A stretch of 64,000 nt of DNA from Slackia equolifaciens (GTDB lineage Bacteria > Actinomycetota > Coriobacteriia > Coriobacteriales > Eggerthellaceae). Below, in pieces: positions 18,136 to 26,049 of the stretch. Under the pieces are notes generated by a model that saw only the letters and a list, made by a program, of their open reading frames with translations, was not told where the DNA came from and ran no database searches. Numbering within the stretch: the stretch's first letter is position 1; every line of letters starts with the position of its first letter. Location of the stretch: the NCBI RefSeq assembly GCF_003725995.1, contig NZ_QIBX01000015.1, positions 1 through 64,000 on the forward strand, read 5' to 3'. Position numbers and translations under genes: made by a program.

Positions 18136-19602
18136 TTAGTTCGCCTCCTTCTTGGAATCGGATGCGGCGCCCGTTGTAACGGCGCCCGCGATGGCGGCGG
18201 CGCCATCCTGGTCGACGATACCGCCTTCCAGATCTTCCACGGGGCCCTTCTTGATAAATCCGCTGATCAGGCGTGCCCATGCAACCAGGATGATTGCGTA
18301 CACGGCAATAAACAGCACGATGGTGATCAGCAGCTCGACCGACGAGACCGACGCTGAAACGCCGTTGTTGGTCAGAAGTTGCACGCCCTCAGGCGAGCTG
18401 GTGGCGGGATACACCACGTACGGCTGGCGGCCAACTTCGGCCGTAATCCAACCAGCCTGGATAGCAAGAATCGGGAAGATGGGGCACACGATCATGATCC
18501 ATTGCGCCCACTTCTTTTGCCCCAGCTTGCCGTTCTTCTTGAACGCGGCGATGGCGGCGATCAGAATGACCACGCAAATCAGGCCGAAGAGAGCAACCAT
18601 CAGGTGATAGCTCTGGAACACGAGGTTAACCGGAAGGTCCTCCACCACGATATCGGGGTTCTCGGCGGCAAGATCGTTCAGACCGGGGTATTCCTTGCTG
18701 AAATCGCCGGAAGCCAAGAAGCTCGTGAAGCCGGGCAGCTCGATGGGAGCGATCACGCTCTGGCCTTCCTCATCGACAAGACCCACCGCATACAGCGGCA
18801 ACGTGCCCGTTTCGTAGTGGCCTTCCATCATGGCGATCTTGGTGGGCTGCTCCTCGGTAACCACGGCGGCAGAGGAGTGTGCCGAAACCAGCAGGCAGCA
18901 GGTGGCCACGAGCGAAACAGCAACGCCGGTGCGCAGCGTCTTGCGTGCGAACTCGGCATGCTTGCCCTTGTGCATATACCAAGCCGAAACCGCAATTGCC
19001 ACGAACGCGCCCATAACCAGCAGAGCCAACACGGTGTGGCTGTAGCGCGGCAGCGTTGTGGCGTTGAACGCCGCAGCGAAGAAATCGGTCAGCACGGCCT
19101 TGGAGCCATCGGCGGAAAGCTCGGCACCGCCGGGCGTTTGCATCCAGGAGTTGGCGATGATGATCCACAGGGCAGAAAGGCAGCTGCCCAGCCATACCAG
19201 CCAAGCGCTGGCCAGGTAGAACTTGGGGCCGACCTTGCCGCGACCGAAGAGCACGATGCCCAAGAACACCGACTCGAGGAAGAACGCGAGCAGGGCCTCG
19301 GCGGCCAGCGGCGCGCCGAAGATGTCGCCCACGAAGCGACTGTAATCAGCCCAGTTGGTGCCAAACGAGAACTCCATGGTGATGCCTGACGCCACACCCA
19401 CGGCAAACGTGGTGGTGAAGATCTTAGCCCAGAACTTCGTAGCGGCTGCATCCTTCGGGTCGCGCGACTTGTAGTAGCGCGTTTCGTTGATGGCCAGAAT
19501 CAATCCCATGCCGATAGAAAGCGGCACATACATGAAGTGGAAGATAACTACCAGGGCGAACTGAATACGCGCAAGCAGTGCCGGATCGAGGAATTGCTCC
19601 AT
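18136..19602 (-). CDS. cydA: Cytochrome bd oxidase subunit I
   Basis: Heme-bearing subunit I (b558, b595, d). 488 residues against 522 in E. coli, consistent with the short Q-loop form of Gram-positive and actinobacterial enzymes. RIQFALVVIFHFMYVPLSIGMG places the axial His at 22, and SHTVLALLVMGAFVAIAVSAWYM holds the second heme-ligand His. GGGGGTG precedes ATG 19602; the frame runs 33 codons further upstream but without a ribosome site. First gene of the cydA-cydB operon. It would let this anaerobe or microaerophile remove traces of oxygen. Confidence 0.95.
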   Translation of the reverse strand: MEQFLDPALLARIQFALVVIFHFMYVPLSIGMGLILAINETRYYKSRDPKDAAATKFWAKIFTTTFAVGVASGITMEFSFGTNWADYSRFVGDIFGAPLAAEALLAFFLESVFLGIVLFGRGKVGPKFYLASAWLVWLGSCLSALWIIIANSWMQTPGGAELSADGSKAVLTDFFAAAFNATTLPRYSHTVLALLVMGAFVAIAVSAWYMHKGKHAEFARKTLRTGVAVSLVATCCLLVSAHSSAAVVTEEQPTKIAMMEGHYETGTLPLYAVGLVDEEGQSVIAPIELPGFTSFLASGDFSKEYPGLNDLAAENPDIVVEDLPVNLVFQSYHLMVALFGLICVVILIAAIAAFKKNGKLGQKKWAQWIMIVCPIFPILAIQAGWITAEVGRQPYVVYPATSSPEGVQLLTNNGVSASVSSVELLITIVLFIAVYAIILVAWARLISGFIKKGPVEDLEGGIVDQDGAAAIAGAVTTGAASDSKKEAN

Positions 19603-20040
19603 AGCACACCCCCTTTGCTTGATCGGCGCCCGCAGGCGCTTCCTTGGACATGCGCAGAAACCGACCCTTGCCAATATGGACAATTGGAGATTGTGCTGCA
19701 TGACCCCTTTTTGTGCTTTCGGGAGCCTGCACCCCTGCGCCGCAACCGGAGGTCAAGGCCCACATGCAGTATCCCGAAAATACTTCGTCATCATACCATA
19801 AAAAGGAGGTTCTATGGATTAATTGCTATTATTTTAGTAACATTTTTCGAACAGTTTGCGGGGGGCTGCCCCAGACGGGCGGAGCAGGCACGCTCATCGA
19901 ATTCGATGTGAGCCGCGACGGGCGGGCTATCGCAGGCGGACAGCACAGGCGCTTTACCCACGGCGCAACGCGTCGGTCCCGCGTTATGCCGCATGCCCGG
20001 ACGGGCGGCGCAGGCGTTTAGGCCGCAACAAAGCCTTTGG
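19603..20040. other. Spacer with an orphan ribosome-binding site
   Basis: Upstream region of cydA and the tail of the HsmA-family gene. At 19800-19822 the plus strand has AAAAAGGAGG, 4 bp, then ATG GAT TAA: a perfect ribosome site opening a two-codon frame, followed by an AT-rich stretch. To the right are GC-rich near-repeats with GACGGGCGG. No real gene is seen. Confidence 0.45.
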
Positions 20041-20532
20041 CTATTTGCGATGGGCAGCCCGCAGACGGCTCGGCACAAACAGCGCCGCTGCTATTGCCGC
20101 AACCGCCACGATTGCCGTTCCCACCGCGCATACGGCCTGCAGGTGAATCGCAGGGATGCCGACCAGCATGCCGATGATATACGGCACGAGCCAAATCAGC
20201 CACACGAACGTGCTGAACGTATGGAATGACGCCTGCATCGCCTCATCGCGACGGATGTACGTGACGGTCGCCCATGTCGCATGCGCGAGCATGAGCACAA
20301 TGGCGAACGTGCCGGAAACTCCATGAATGCTAGCGCCCTGCATAACGGCTCCCTGATTTGCGATCGAGGTCATCATGAGCGTGCCCGTCGTGTCGCATGC
20401 GAGCCCCATCCAAAACAAAACCGCGTGGCGCAGCGAAAGCGACCCGGCCTTTCTCTCCGAAAACACCCCCACCGTATAAAACACGAGCGCCATCGAGATG
20501 GCCGCCGTGGCCAAAACCAGTTCCAAACTCAT
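20041..20532 (-). CDS. HsmA-family (TIGR03987-type) membrane protein
   Basis: 163 residues with five hydrophobic segments. The pattern VFYTVGVFSERKAGSLSLRHAVLFWMGLACDTTGT followed by HGVSGTFAIVLMLAHATWAT and FHTFSTFVWLIWLVPYIIGM is characteristic of this family of unknown biochemical role. It lies divergent to a TetR regulator, and the spacer contains two palindromes of GTTCA-TGAAC type close to its own start, so it is probably the regulated target. A GAGGGTGAGAAGG ribosome site precedes ATG 20532. Confidence 0.8.
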   Translation of the reverse strand: MSLELVLATAAISMALVFYTVGVFSERKAGSLSLRHAVLFWMGLACDTTGTLMMTSIANQGAVMQGASIHGVSGTFAIVLMLAHATWATVTYIRRDEAMQASFHTFSTFVWLIWLVPYIIGMLVGIPAIHLQAVCAVGTAIVAVAAIAAALFVPSRLRAAHRK

Positions 20533-20598
20533 GCCTTCTCACCCTCTTTTCGTTTCGACTGCTTATTTCTGAACACTCACCCTTTATCCATGTCGGCC

Positions 20599-20629
20599 GT
20601 TCATTTCTGAACTGTGTTCATTAATGAAC
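20599..20629. promoter_or_regulatory. Palindromic operators between HsmA-family gene and tetR
   Basis: GTTCATTTCTGAAC at 20599-20612 and GTTCATTAATGAAC (perfect 14-bp palindrome) at 20616-20629, 17 bp apart, plus a half site GTTCATTA at 20633-20640. Such paired GTTCA-n4-TGAAC sites are typical TetR-family operators. Confidence 0.75.
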
Positions 20630-20862
20630 GCTGTTCATTATATCCGCCTTGCATTACAATGCAAGCCGTACACAACCGATTCACATTTGCTGGCATACAT
20701 GCGCCGCGGGCAAGCTCTTCGACATCTGTGCGATGCGGTATGCGAAGATGTGGGCGCAAGCGCCGCGCCGGCGAACCTCTCGACAGCCTTTCTTGGCTCA
20801 ACTGGTTCGTCAAGATGCTGGGCAAGCGCCGCGCTGGAGAGCGCCGCAAACGAAAGGGAGCC

Positions 20863-21456
20863 ATGGGAAACAAGCCCACCATATCCAAGGAAATCATTCT
20901 CGATGCCGCCTGTCAGCTTGCAAGCGAGAAGGGCGCCGGAGCGTTGAACATTCGCTCCGTGGCCTCTCGATGTGGCGTCGCGGTAGGGTCGGTATACAAC
21001 TACTATCCGAACAAATCCGAGCTCGTGGCCGATGCCGTCGAAAAGTTCTGGCGCAATTCCATCCCTCACGACCAGCTTGCACGCGCCGAGGAAGTCGTAG
21101 ATGGCGGTTTCGTCGACTTTTGCCGCGATGCAATGGAAAGTCTACGGGAGCCCTTGGCGGTATTCCGCGAAACCTGGCTGTCCAACCAGGGAAAACTCGA
21201 TGTTCGCGACATAAAAACGAGCCGCGAACGCGAAGACGCCTGCTTCAGGCACATTCGCGCAGGCATACTCTGCGCGCTTCAGCGCGACCAGGCCGTCGAT
21301 CGGTCCATCTTTGGAAGCGCGTTAAGCGAGGAGCAGCTCTGCGACTGGATATGGGACTCGATATTCGAAGGGTTGCGGCGCGGCGACACGGCCAACGAGG
21401 CTCTCTTTGCAGTGCTCGAGCGCGCGCTGTATGGTAAAAAGCCCCGAGTCGAGTAA
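20863..21456 (+). CDS. TetR/AcrR-family transcriptional regulator
   Basis: 197 residues. The N-terminal HTH (about 7-53) reads ISKEIILDAACQLASEKGAGALNIRSVASRCGVAVGSVYNYYPNKSELV, a textbook TetR DNA-binding domain; the remaining helices form the ligand and dimer domain. GAAAGGGAG precedes ATG 20863; an upstream extension of 83 codons has no ribosome site and overlaps the operator side. Divergent to the HsmA-family gene, which it probably represses through the GTTCA-TGAAC boxes. Inducer unknown. Confidence 0.9.
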   Translation: MGNKPTISKEIILDAACQLASEKGAGALNIRSVASRCGVAVGSVYNYYPNKSELVADAVEKFWRNSIPHDQLARAEEVVDGGFVDFCRDAMESLREPLAVFRETWLSNQGKLDVRDIKTSREREDACFRHIRAGILCALQRDQAVDRSIFGSALSEEQLCDWIWDSIFEGLRRGDTANEALFAVLERALYGKKPRVE

Positions 21457-21756
21457 GCGGGCCGAGCCGTTCGCGCCCGGGGCCGGCCATCCTGCACGAC
21501 CCCCTTCGCTCATTTAACCGAACCAAGCATTCGCGCGCGAGGGCGGCGACATCGTGGGCCGCGGGTTCGATTTCGAGTCGTTCAAGCCGTTCGCGCGCGG
21601 GGCTGGCGAGCCCACATTCACCGCTCGAATACCCAACTCCCGCGGGATCACATTCGTCGCTCGAGCACCCGACTCCCGCGGGCTCACATTCGTCGCTCAA
21701 GCACCTCGGCCCTCGTCGGCGTCACATCCGGCGCTCGACCTCCCGAAGGGCACCGG
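21457..21756. repeat. Spacer with 36-bp tandem repeats
   Basis: Between tetR and nagA. Units starting CACATTCRYCGCTCGA begin at 21613, 21649 and 21685 (36-bp period) with a diverged fourth at 21723. To the left are two diverged copies of GCCGTTCGCGCSCGGGGC (about 21471 and 21588). No gene with a ribosome site is found. Confidence 0.6.
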
Positions 21757-21793
21757 AAACGAAAACGCGGACGCGGGGTGCCCCAACGTCCGC
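21757..21793 (-). terminator. Intrinsic terminator of nagA
   Basis: GCGGACG and CGTCCGC arms with a CGGGG/CCCCA inner helix, followed on the minus strand by GTTTTCGTTT. About 120 bp after the nagA stop. Confidence 0.7.
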
Positions 21794-21914
21794 ATTCATG
21801 TTTCTAGAAAAAACTCGTACACCTCAATGCCACAGGGTCGCGCTGGCCGAGGCATTCGGCTTTGCGATCCGGCGCCCGCGCCGCATCCCCCATCACGCGC
21901 CAGACAGCTGCACG

Positions 21915-23063
21915 CTACGCGATGCGCTCGCCGCGCAGAATGACGGCACGGATCTCAAGCGTCTTCATATCGAGCAGCACCAGGTCAGCCACCTTGCCGG
22001 CCTCAAGCGATCCGCGATTGGAATCCACCCCGATTGCACGGGCAGGGTTGATCGTAGCCGCACGCACAGCCATCTCAAGCGGCACGCCCATATCGCGCAC
22101 GGCCGTGACCAGGCACCCCATAAGATCGGTGGCGCTGCCGGCGATGGTGCCGTCATGAAGCGTTGCGCGGTTACCGCGCACCGTGACGGCCTGACCGCCC
22201 AGGCTGTACTCGCCGTCGGGCATGCCGGTCGCCTCCATGGAATCGCTAATGAGAATCATATGGTCGGACCCGAACAGCTTGAACGCGCTGCGCACCGAAG
22301 ACGGATGGATATGCACGCCATCGGCGATGATTTCGGGCGTGGCGCCCGCATCAGCAGCGGCACCGATCACGCCCGGCTCGCGATGATGAAGCGGCGGCAT
22401 GGCGTTGAACAGGTGCGTCAGATGCTTGGCGCCGCGGCGGTATGCCTCGCGCGCGACGTCGTAATCCGCGCACGTATGCGCGATGGACACACGCACCTCA
22501 TCGGCCACTTCGTCGACAAACTCCAATGCTCCAGGTTCTTCAGGAGCAATATCCACCAGCTTGATAAGCCCGCCCGACACCTCCTGCAGGCGTCGGAACA
22601 TGCCCGCGTCGCACGCCTGCACATACGCCGGATTTTGCGCCCCCACCTTGTTTGGGCTGATGAAGGGGCCTTCCATGTTGATTCCCACAAGCGCGGCGGC
22701 GTTAGCGGGAGCAACGTATTCGGCGGCGGCGCGCATGATGCCCTCGAGTTTTTCCTCGGGATACGTCATGGTGGTGCCGCACCACGATGTTACGCCGCGC
22801 GATGCCTCATAGCGACAGATGGCCTCGATCGACTCGACTGAGCCATCGCAAAAATCGTGACCCACCGCGCCGTGGGAATGAATGTCGATCAAGCCGGGGA
22901 TTGCGTAGCAGCCCCAACCATCGAGTGTCTCGCCAAAATCCTCCTCATCAAGGATGTCCGCCGTGCCGCGCGAAAGCAGCGCGGAAATCTTTCCATCTTT
23001 CAAAATGATGTCGCGCGATGCAAACTCACGCCCATCAAACGCCTGAACATCAGCGATGATCAT
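21915..23063 (-). CDS. nagA: N-acetylglucosamine-6-phosphate deacetylase
   Basis: Removes the acetyl group from GlcNAc-6-phosphate; the product is the substrate of NagB encoded upstream. 382 residues. Amidohydrolase features in order: IPGLIDIHSHGAVGHDFCDG (metal-site HxH), GINMEGPFISPNKVGAQN (metal Glu), SIAHTCADYD, HLTHLFNAMPPLHHREPG (substrate His) and ILISDSMEATG (catalytic Asp). GGGAGG lies 6 bp before ATG 23063. It is on the same strand as nagB but 578 bp downstream, behind a terminator and a repeat element, so it may be transcribed separately. Confidence 0.94.
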   Translation of the reverse strand: MIIADVQAFDGREFASRDIILKDGKISALLSRGTADILDEEDFGETLDGWGCYAIPGLIDIHSHGAVGHDFCDGSVESIEAICRYEASRGVTSWCGTTMTYPEEKLEGIMRAAAEYVAPANAAALVGINMEGPFISPNKVGAQNPAYVQACDAGMFRRLQEVSGGLIKLVDIAPEEPGALEFVDEVADEVRVSIAHTCADYDVAREAYRRGAKHLTHLFNAMPPLHHREPGVIGAAADAGATPEIIADGVHIHPSSVRSAFKLFGSDHMILISDSMEATGMPDGEYSLGGQAVTVRGNRATLHDGTIAGSATDLMGCLVTAVRDMGVPLEMAVRAATINPARAIGVDSNRGSLEAGKVADLVLLDMKTLEIRAVILRGERIA

Positions 23064-23196
23064 AGCATCCCTCCCGATTCTTCTACATTTGCGCCGCAGC
23101 GCGAGTCAACGATACCGAGTAGCGCTTCTATGTTGCAAAAACCCGCTTCTTCGCCGCAAGAAGCGCCTCCACATTACGAGAAACGCCTCCATGTTG

Positions 23197-23340
23197 CAAC
23201 AAACGTCGATTTGCTGCAGTTTTCGCGCACCTCCCGAAGTAGCCCAATCGACGCGAGGCTGTGACCTGGGGAAACGCGAATCCCAACGGCGGTATACTCG
23301 GGGCACCCCTCGAAAACTGCAGCAAATCGCCGTTTGTTTG
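23197..23340 (+). repeat. 144-bp inverted-arm repeat element, copy 2
   Basis: Arms 23197-23225 and 23311-23340 share the core CGATTTGCTGCAGTTTTCG in inverted orientation and enclose an 85-bp loop. Total length equals copy 1 (9046-9189) to the base. The loop is in the opposite orientation relative to arms and satellite when compared with copy 1. Confidence 0.8.
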
Positions 23341-23550
23341 CGGGGCGCCGTTTCTAGTACGGCAAATAGCCGTTCGTTTGTGGGACGACTTTTACGCGGT
23401 TGCGAAACGACGTTTCTGGTGCGGCAAATCGCCGTTCGTTTGCGGGGCGCCGTTTGCGCGGTTGTGAAACGACGTTTGCGCGGTTGTGAAACGACGTTCG
23501 CGCGGTTGCGGGGCGACGTTTATGCTGCGGCAAATCGCCGCTTCATGCAA
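23341..23550. repeat. Satellite array next to repeat element copy 2
   Basis: Tandem GC-rich modules of the types GGCAAATCGCCGTTCGTTTG and GACGTTTGCGCGGTTGTGAA, ending CGGCAAATCGCCGCTT, just as the array beside copy 1 does. Confidence 0.65.
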
Positions 23551-23606
23551 TCAAGCTTGGTTTCACGGTCGCGTCTTGAGGCCCTGCCTCAACAATCCTG
23601 CAGCAT

Positions 23607-23633
23607 AAAAAGGGCGACGCCTTGCGCCGCCCT
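23607..23633 (-). terminator. Intrinsic terminator of nagB
   Basis: AGGGCGGCG pairs with CGTCGCCCT on the minus strand and is followed by five T. It begins 9 bp after the nagB stop. Confidence 0.85.
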
Positions 23634-23641
23634 CCGTGGAA

Positions 23642-24532
23642 CTACTCGTTGTAGTGCTTACCGCAGCACTCGCCCTCCGCGGGCGGATTGCCGTGATGAT
23701 GGCGGCGGCAATCCTCATCGCCGTGCTCATGAGCACCACCACAGCATTCTTCATCGTCGCCATGATGATGGCCGCAGCCGCAATCCTCCGCCACCTGGGC
23801 AACGTCGCCGCACTTGGAGAACGCAGCCTCGTCCACCACCGCGATAGCGTTGGGGTGGAACTGCAGGATAGAGGCGGGGACCTTGGGCGTCACCGGCCCG
23901 AAGAAAACCTCGCGCACAATATCGGCCTTGTCTTCGCCGGACACCACGAGCAGGATCTGCTTGGCGGCCATGATGGTGCCAATGCCCATGGTGTACGCCT
24001 GGCGGGGCACCTCGTCCGCGGAGTTGAACAGGCGGCTGTTGGCCTGAATGGTGCTCTCCGTCAAATCGACGCAGTTGGTTTCCTTAGTGAACTCGTCAGC
24101 AGGCTCATTGAAGCCGATGTGGCCGTTGTGACCCAGGCCCAAAAGCTGAAGGTCGATACCGCCGGCCAGCAGGATAGACGCTTCGTACGCCTCGCAGGCG
24201 GCATCGGCGTCGGGGTTGGCTCCGTTGGGTACATGCGTGTTCTCGGGACGCACGTTTACATGATCGAACAGATGCTTCTGCATGAAATAGCGGTAGCTCT
24301 GCTCGTGCTGCGGATCAAGACCGCGATATTCGTCCAAATTGAAGGTGGCCACGCGAGAAAAATCGAGCTCGCCTTCCTCGAAACGGCGCACGAGCTCAGC
24401 ATACAGACCCTCGGGCGTAGAACCGGTGGCCAGACCCAGCACGCAACCGGGCTTTTCCGCAACCAGATCGGCGATGATATCGGCCGCGGCCTCGCTCATT
24501 TCCTGATAATCCTTGGTAACGTAGATTTCCAT
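23642..24532 (-). CDS. nagB: Glucosamine-6-phosphate deaminase with a Cys/His-rich tail
   Basis: Converts glucosamine-6-phosphate to fructose-6-phosphate and ammonia. Core motifs: GLATGSTPEGLYAEL (phosphate loop), TFNLDEYRGL (catalytic Asp), LLGLGHNGHIGFNEP and SRLFNSADEVPRQAYTMG. The 296-residue protein is longer than the usual 240-266 because of a tail. The last 56 residues hold 8 Cys and 9 His (CGCGHHHG, EECCGGAHEHG, RRHHHG, GECCGKH), with many Asp/Glu, which looks like a metal-binding extension. ATG 24532 is chosen because the core starts here (MEIYVTKDYQEM) and GGGGATCC lies upstream. Pairs with nagA downstream. Confidence 0.93.
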   Translation of the reverse strand: MEIYVTKDYQEMSEAAADIIADLVAEKPGCVLGLATGSTPEGLYAELVRRFEEGELDFSRVATFNLDEYRGLDPQHEQSYRYFMQKHLFDHVNVRPENTHVPNGANPDADAACEAYEASILLAGGIDLQLLGLGHNGHIGFNEPADEFTKETNCVDLTESTIQANSRLFNSADEVPRQAYTMGIGTIMAAKQILLVVSGEDKADIVREVFFGPVTPKVPASILQFHPNAIAVVDEAAFSKCGDVAQVAEDCGCGHHHGDDEECCGGAHEHGDEDCRRHHHGNPPAEGECCGKHYNE

Positions 24533-24636
24533 GGATCCCCTTTCATATTGGAAGCGTAGGAGCATTGGTAACATGATAGTGCGAATCTTCGCATAGCTCC
24601 CGCTCGCCGCCAATACATTCCTCGCCCAAAGCGCAA

Positions 24637-24665
24637 AAAGGGCGCACCGCGGTAGTGCGCCCTTT
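24637..24665. terminator. Bidirectional terminator-like hairpin
   Basis: AAAGGGCGCAC and GTGCGCCCTTT form a perfect 11-bp stem with a 7-nt loop. It lies about 100 bp upstream of nagB and just before the small-peptide promoter, so it may insulate the two divergent units. Confidence 0.65.
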
Positions 24666-24692
24666 CAGAGAAAGAAATGCGTAATACAATTG

Positions 24693-24701
24693 TGATACAA
24701 T
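24693..24701 (+). promoter_or_regulatory. Extended -10 promoter of the small-peptide gene
   Basis: TGATACAAT: TG at 24693-24694 and TACAAT at 24696-24701, 63 bp before the GTG start. It overlaps an ATACAATTGTGAT near-palindrome that also occurs at the RHH-MNT promoter near 30930. Confidence 0.6.
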
Positions 24702-24764
24702 CAAGTGGGCCGATAGCCGACCCGTGAGCTGGCACGCGCCTTCCGATGCAAAGGGAGGTGGTGC

Positions 24765-24890
24765 GTGGGACTCGCAACCGCAATAGTCGGGCTTGCTACA
24801 GCAATGTGCAGCCTTGGCGCGGCGTTGCTTTCGTTCTTGTCCGCAGCACGGGGTAGTTCCCGAAAGAAGGAAAAAAGCCGAAAGCGCTAG
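24765..24890 (+). CDS. 41-residue membrane peptide with basic tail
   Basis: Not previously called by length-based gene finding. GTG start with GGGAGG 6-7 bp upstream and a good promoter. The peptide reads MGLATAIVGLATAMCSLG then AALLSFLSAARG and ends SSRKKEKSRKR. One membrane-spanning helix (about 3-30) is followed by a strongly basic cytoplasmic tail. This layout matches small toxins of type I toxin-antitoxin systems and holin-like or regulatory membrane peptides, but no specific family is recognised. It stands alone between nagB and the Gph-like gene. No antisense RNA promoter was identified with certainty. Confidence 0.6.
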   Translation: MGLATAIVGLATAMCSLGAALLSFLSAARGSSRKKEKSRKR

Positions 24891-25185
24891 CCTGCGGCTC
24901 CTTCAATAAAACAACGGCGCTGCCCGCACACCCAAACACGGGCGGCCATCGGCTGCATTATAGCGCATCGCTTGCAAGCGCCACGGCAAACGCATTCCGA
25001 TGTATGCATCGTGCAGCAAGCAGGAGCCGGCGCAAACGCCTTGCCCGCCGCGCCCAACCCGAACACACGCAACACATCCGCCCAACAAGATGGATACACT
25101 CCCCTGGTATGATTGACCCCAACCAAACACCCAGCGCCCGGCCCCGCCCAAGGAGCGCGGGCAAAGGCGCATAAGGAGGAATCCT
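24891..25185. other. Spacer before the Gph-like gene
   Basis: No gene seen. A TATAGCGC stretch at about 24959 and a GGTATGATT stretch at about 25107 could hold -10 elements. Confidence 0.3.
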
Positions 25186-25833
25186 ATGAACCCACAGATT
25201 GACGCATTCGTGTTTGATATGGATGGCACTCTCTTGGATACGCTGCCCGACCTGGTGGATGTAACCAACGACACCATGGAGCACTTTGGCTATCCCACGC
25301 ACACCTCCGATGAAATCCTGCGCATGGTGGGCAACGGCCTGCGCTCGCTCATCACGCAGGCCATGCCCCAGGGGCTCGAGAAAGAGGCGGCCGACGCATG
25401 CATCGCCCACTGGAAAGCGCTCTACGACGAACGCGGCGACGTAAAAACGCAGGTATACGCCGGCATGATGGACGTGTTGCATACGCTCAAGGCACGGGGC
25501 AAGAAGCTTGCGGTGCTCTCCAATAAATACGATGCCGGCACCAAGCTTATGACCAATCACTATTTCGCCGACGTGATGGATATGGCAATGGGCGAAGGCC
25601 CCGTGCCGCGCAAGCCCGACCCCACGGGGCTCTTGCGCGTTGCGGCAGAGCTTGCAGTGCCTATCGAACGCGTGGCATATGTGGGCGATTCTCATACCGA
25701 TGTGGAGGCAGCCCAACGCGCCGGAGCTTTCGCAGTAGCGGTGACCTGGGGCTATCAGCCTCGCGAGCGGCTCGAGGCCGCAAAACCCGACGCATGGGCG
25801 GAATCGCCGGCCGACTTGCTGGCGCTCGCATAA
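25186..25833 (+). CDS. gph: HAD-family phosphatase, phosphoglycolate phosphatase-like
   Basis: 215 residues. HAD motif I is FVFDMDGTLLDTLPDL (nucleophile Asp and acid Asp), motif II LAVLSNK, motif III the KPD lysine, and motif IV VGDSHTDVEAAQRAG. The cap domain between motifs I and II is of the C1 type used by Gph and related enzymes. The likely reaction is dephosphorylation of 2-phosphoglycolate or a small sugar phosphate; substrate is not determined by sequence. Strong ribosome site AAGGAGG 7 bp before ATG 25186. Monocistronic as far as visible. Confidence 0.88.
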   Translation: MNPQIDAFVFDMDGTLLDTLPDLVDVTNDTMEHFGYPTHTSDEILRMVGNGLRSLITQAMPQGLEKEAADACIAHWKALYDERGDVKTQVYAGMMDVLHTLKARGKKLAVLSNKYDAGTKLMTNHYFADVMDMAMGEGPVPRKPDPTGLLRVAAELAVPIERVAYVGDSHTDVEAAQRAGAFAVAVTWGYQPRERLEAAKPDAWAESPADLLALA

Positions 25834-25865
25834 CCCAACGTTTTTCGAACCGGACCGTTCGACGC

Positions 25866-25963
25866 GAATAGATTCGCCCAGCATTGCGCGCCACGGGGGG
25901 ACGCCGACGTGGTGGGCCTCCCAGGAGCCCACGTTCGGCACGAATAGATTCGCCCAGCATTGC
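25866..25963. repeat. Direct repeat downstream of the Gph-like gene
   Basis: A 22-bp sequence beginning GAATAGATTCGCCCAG occurs identically at 25866-25887 and 25942-25963 (76-bp spacing). It includes the palindromic GAATAGATTC. Function unknown. Confidence 0.7.
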
Positions 25964-26049
25964 ACGCCCCTCCAGCATGGAGAAGCCCAGCGCAACCCCG
26001 GCGTTGTGCGCCCACCCCTTGCACCGCCCCCTCGACATGGAAGGACCCC

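Larger units (their letters stand above)
23064..23606. other. nagB-nagA spacer with repeat element copy 2
   Basis: Holds near-repeats around AAACGCCTCCATGTTGCAA (23100-23195), the 144-bp element (23197-23340) and a satellite array (23341-23550). No gene is supported. The insert separates two functionally linked genes of the same strand. Confidence 0.6.
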
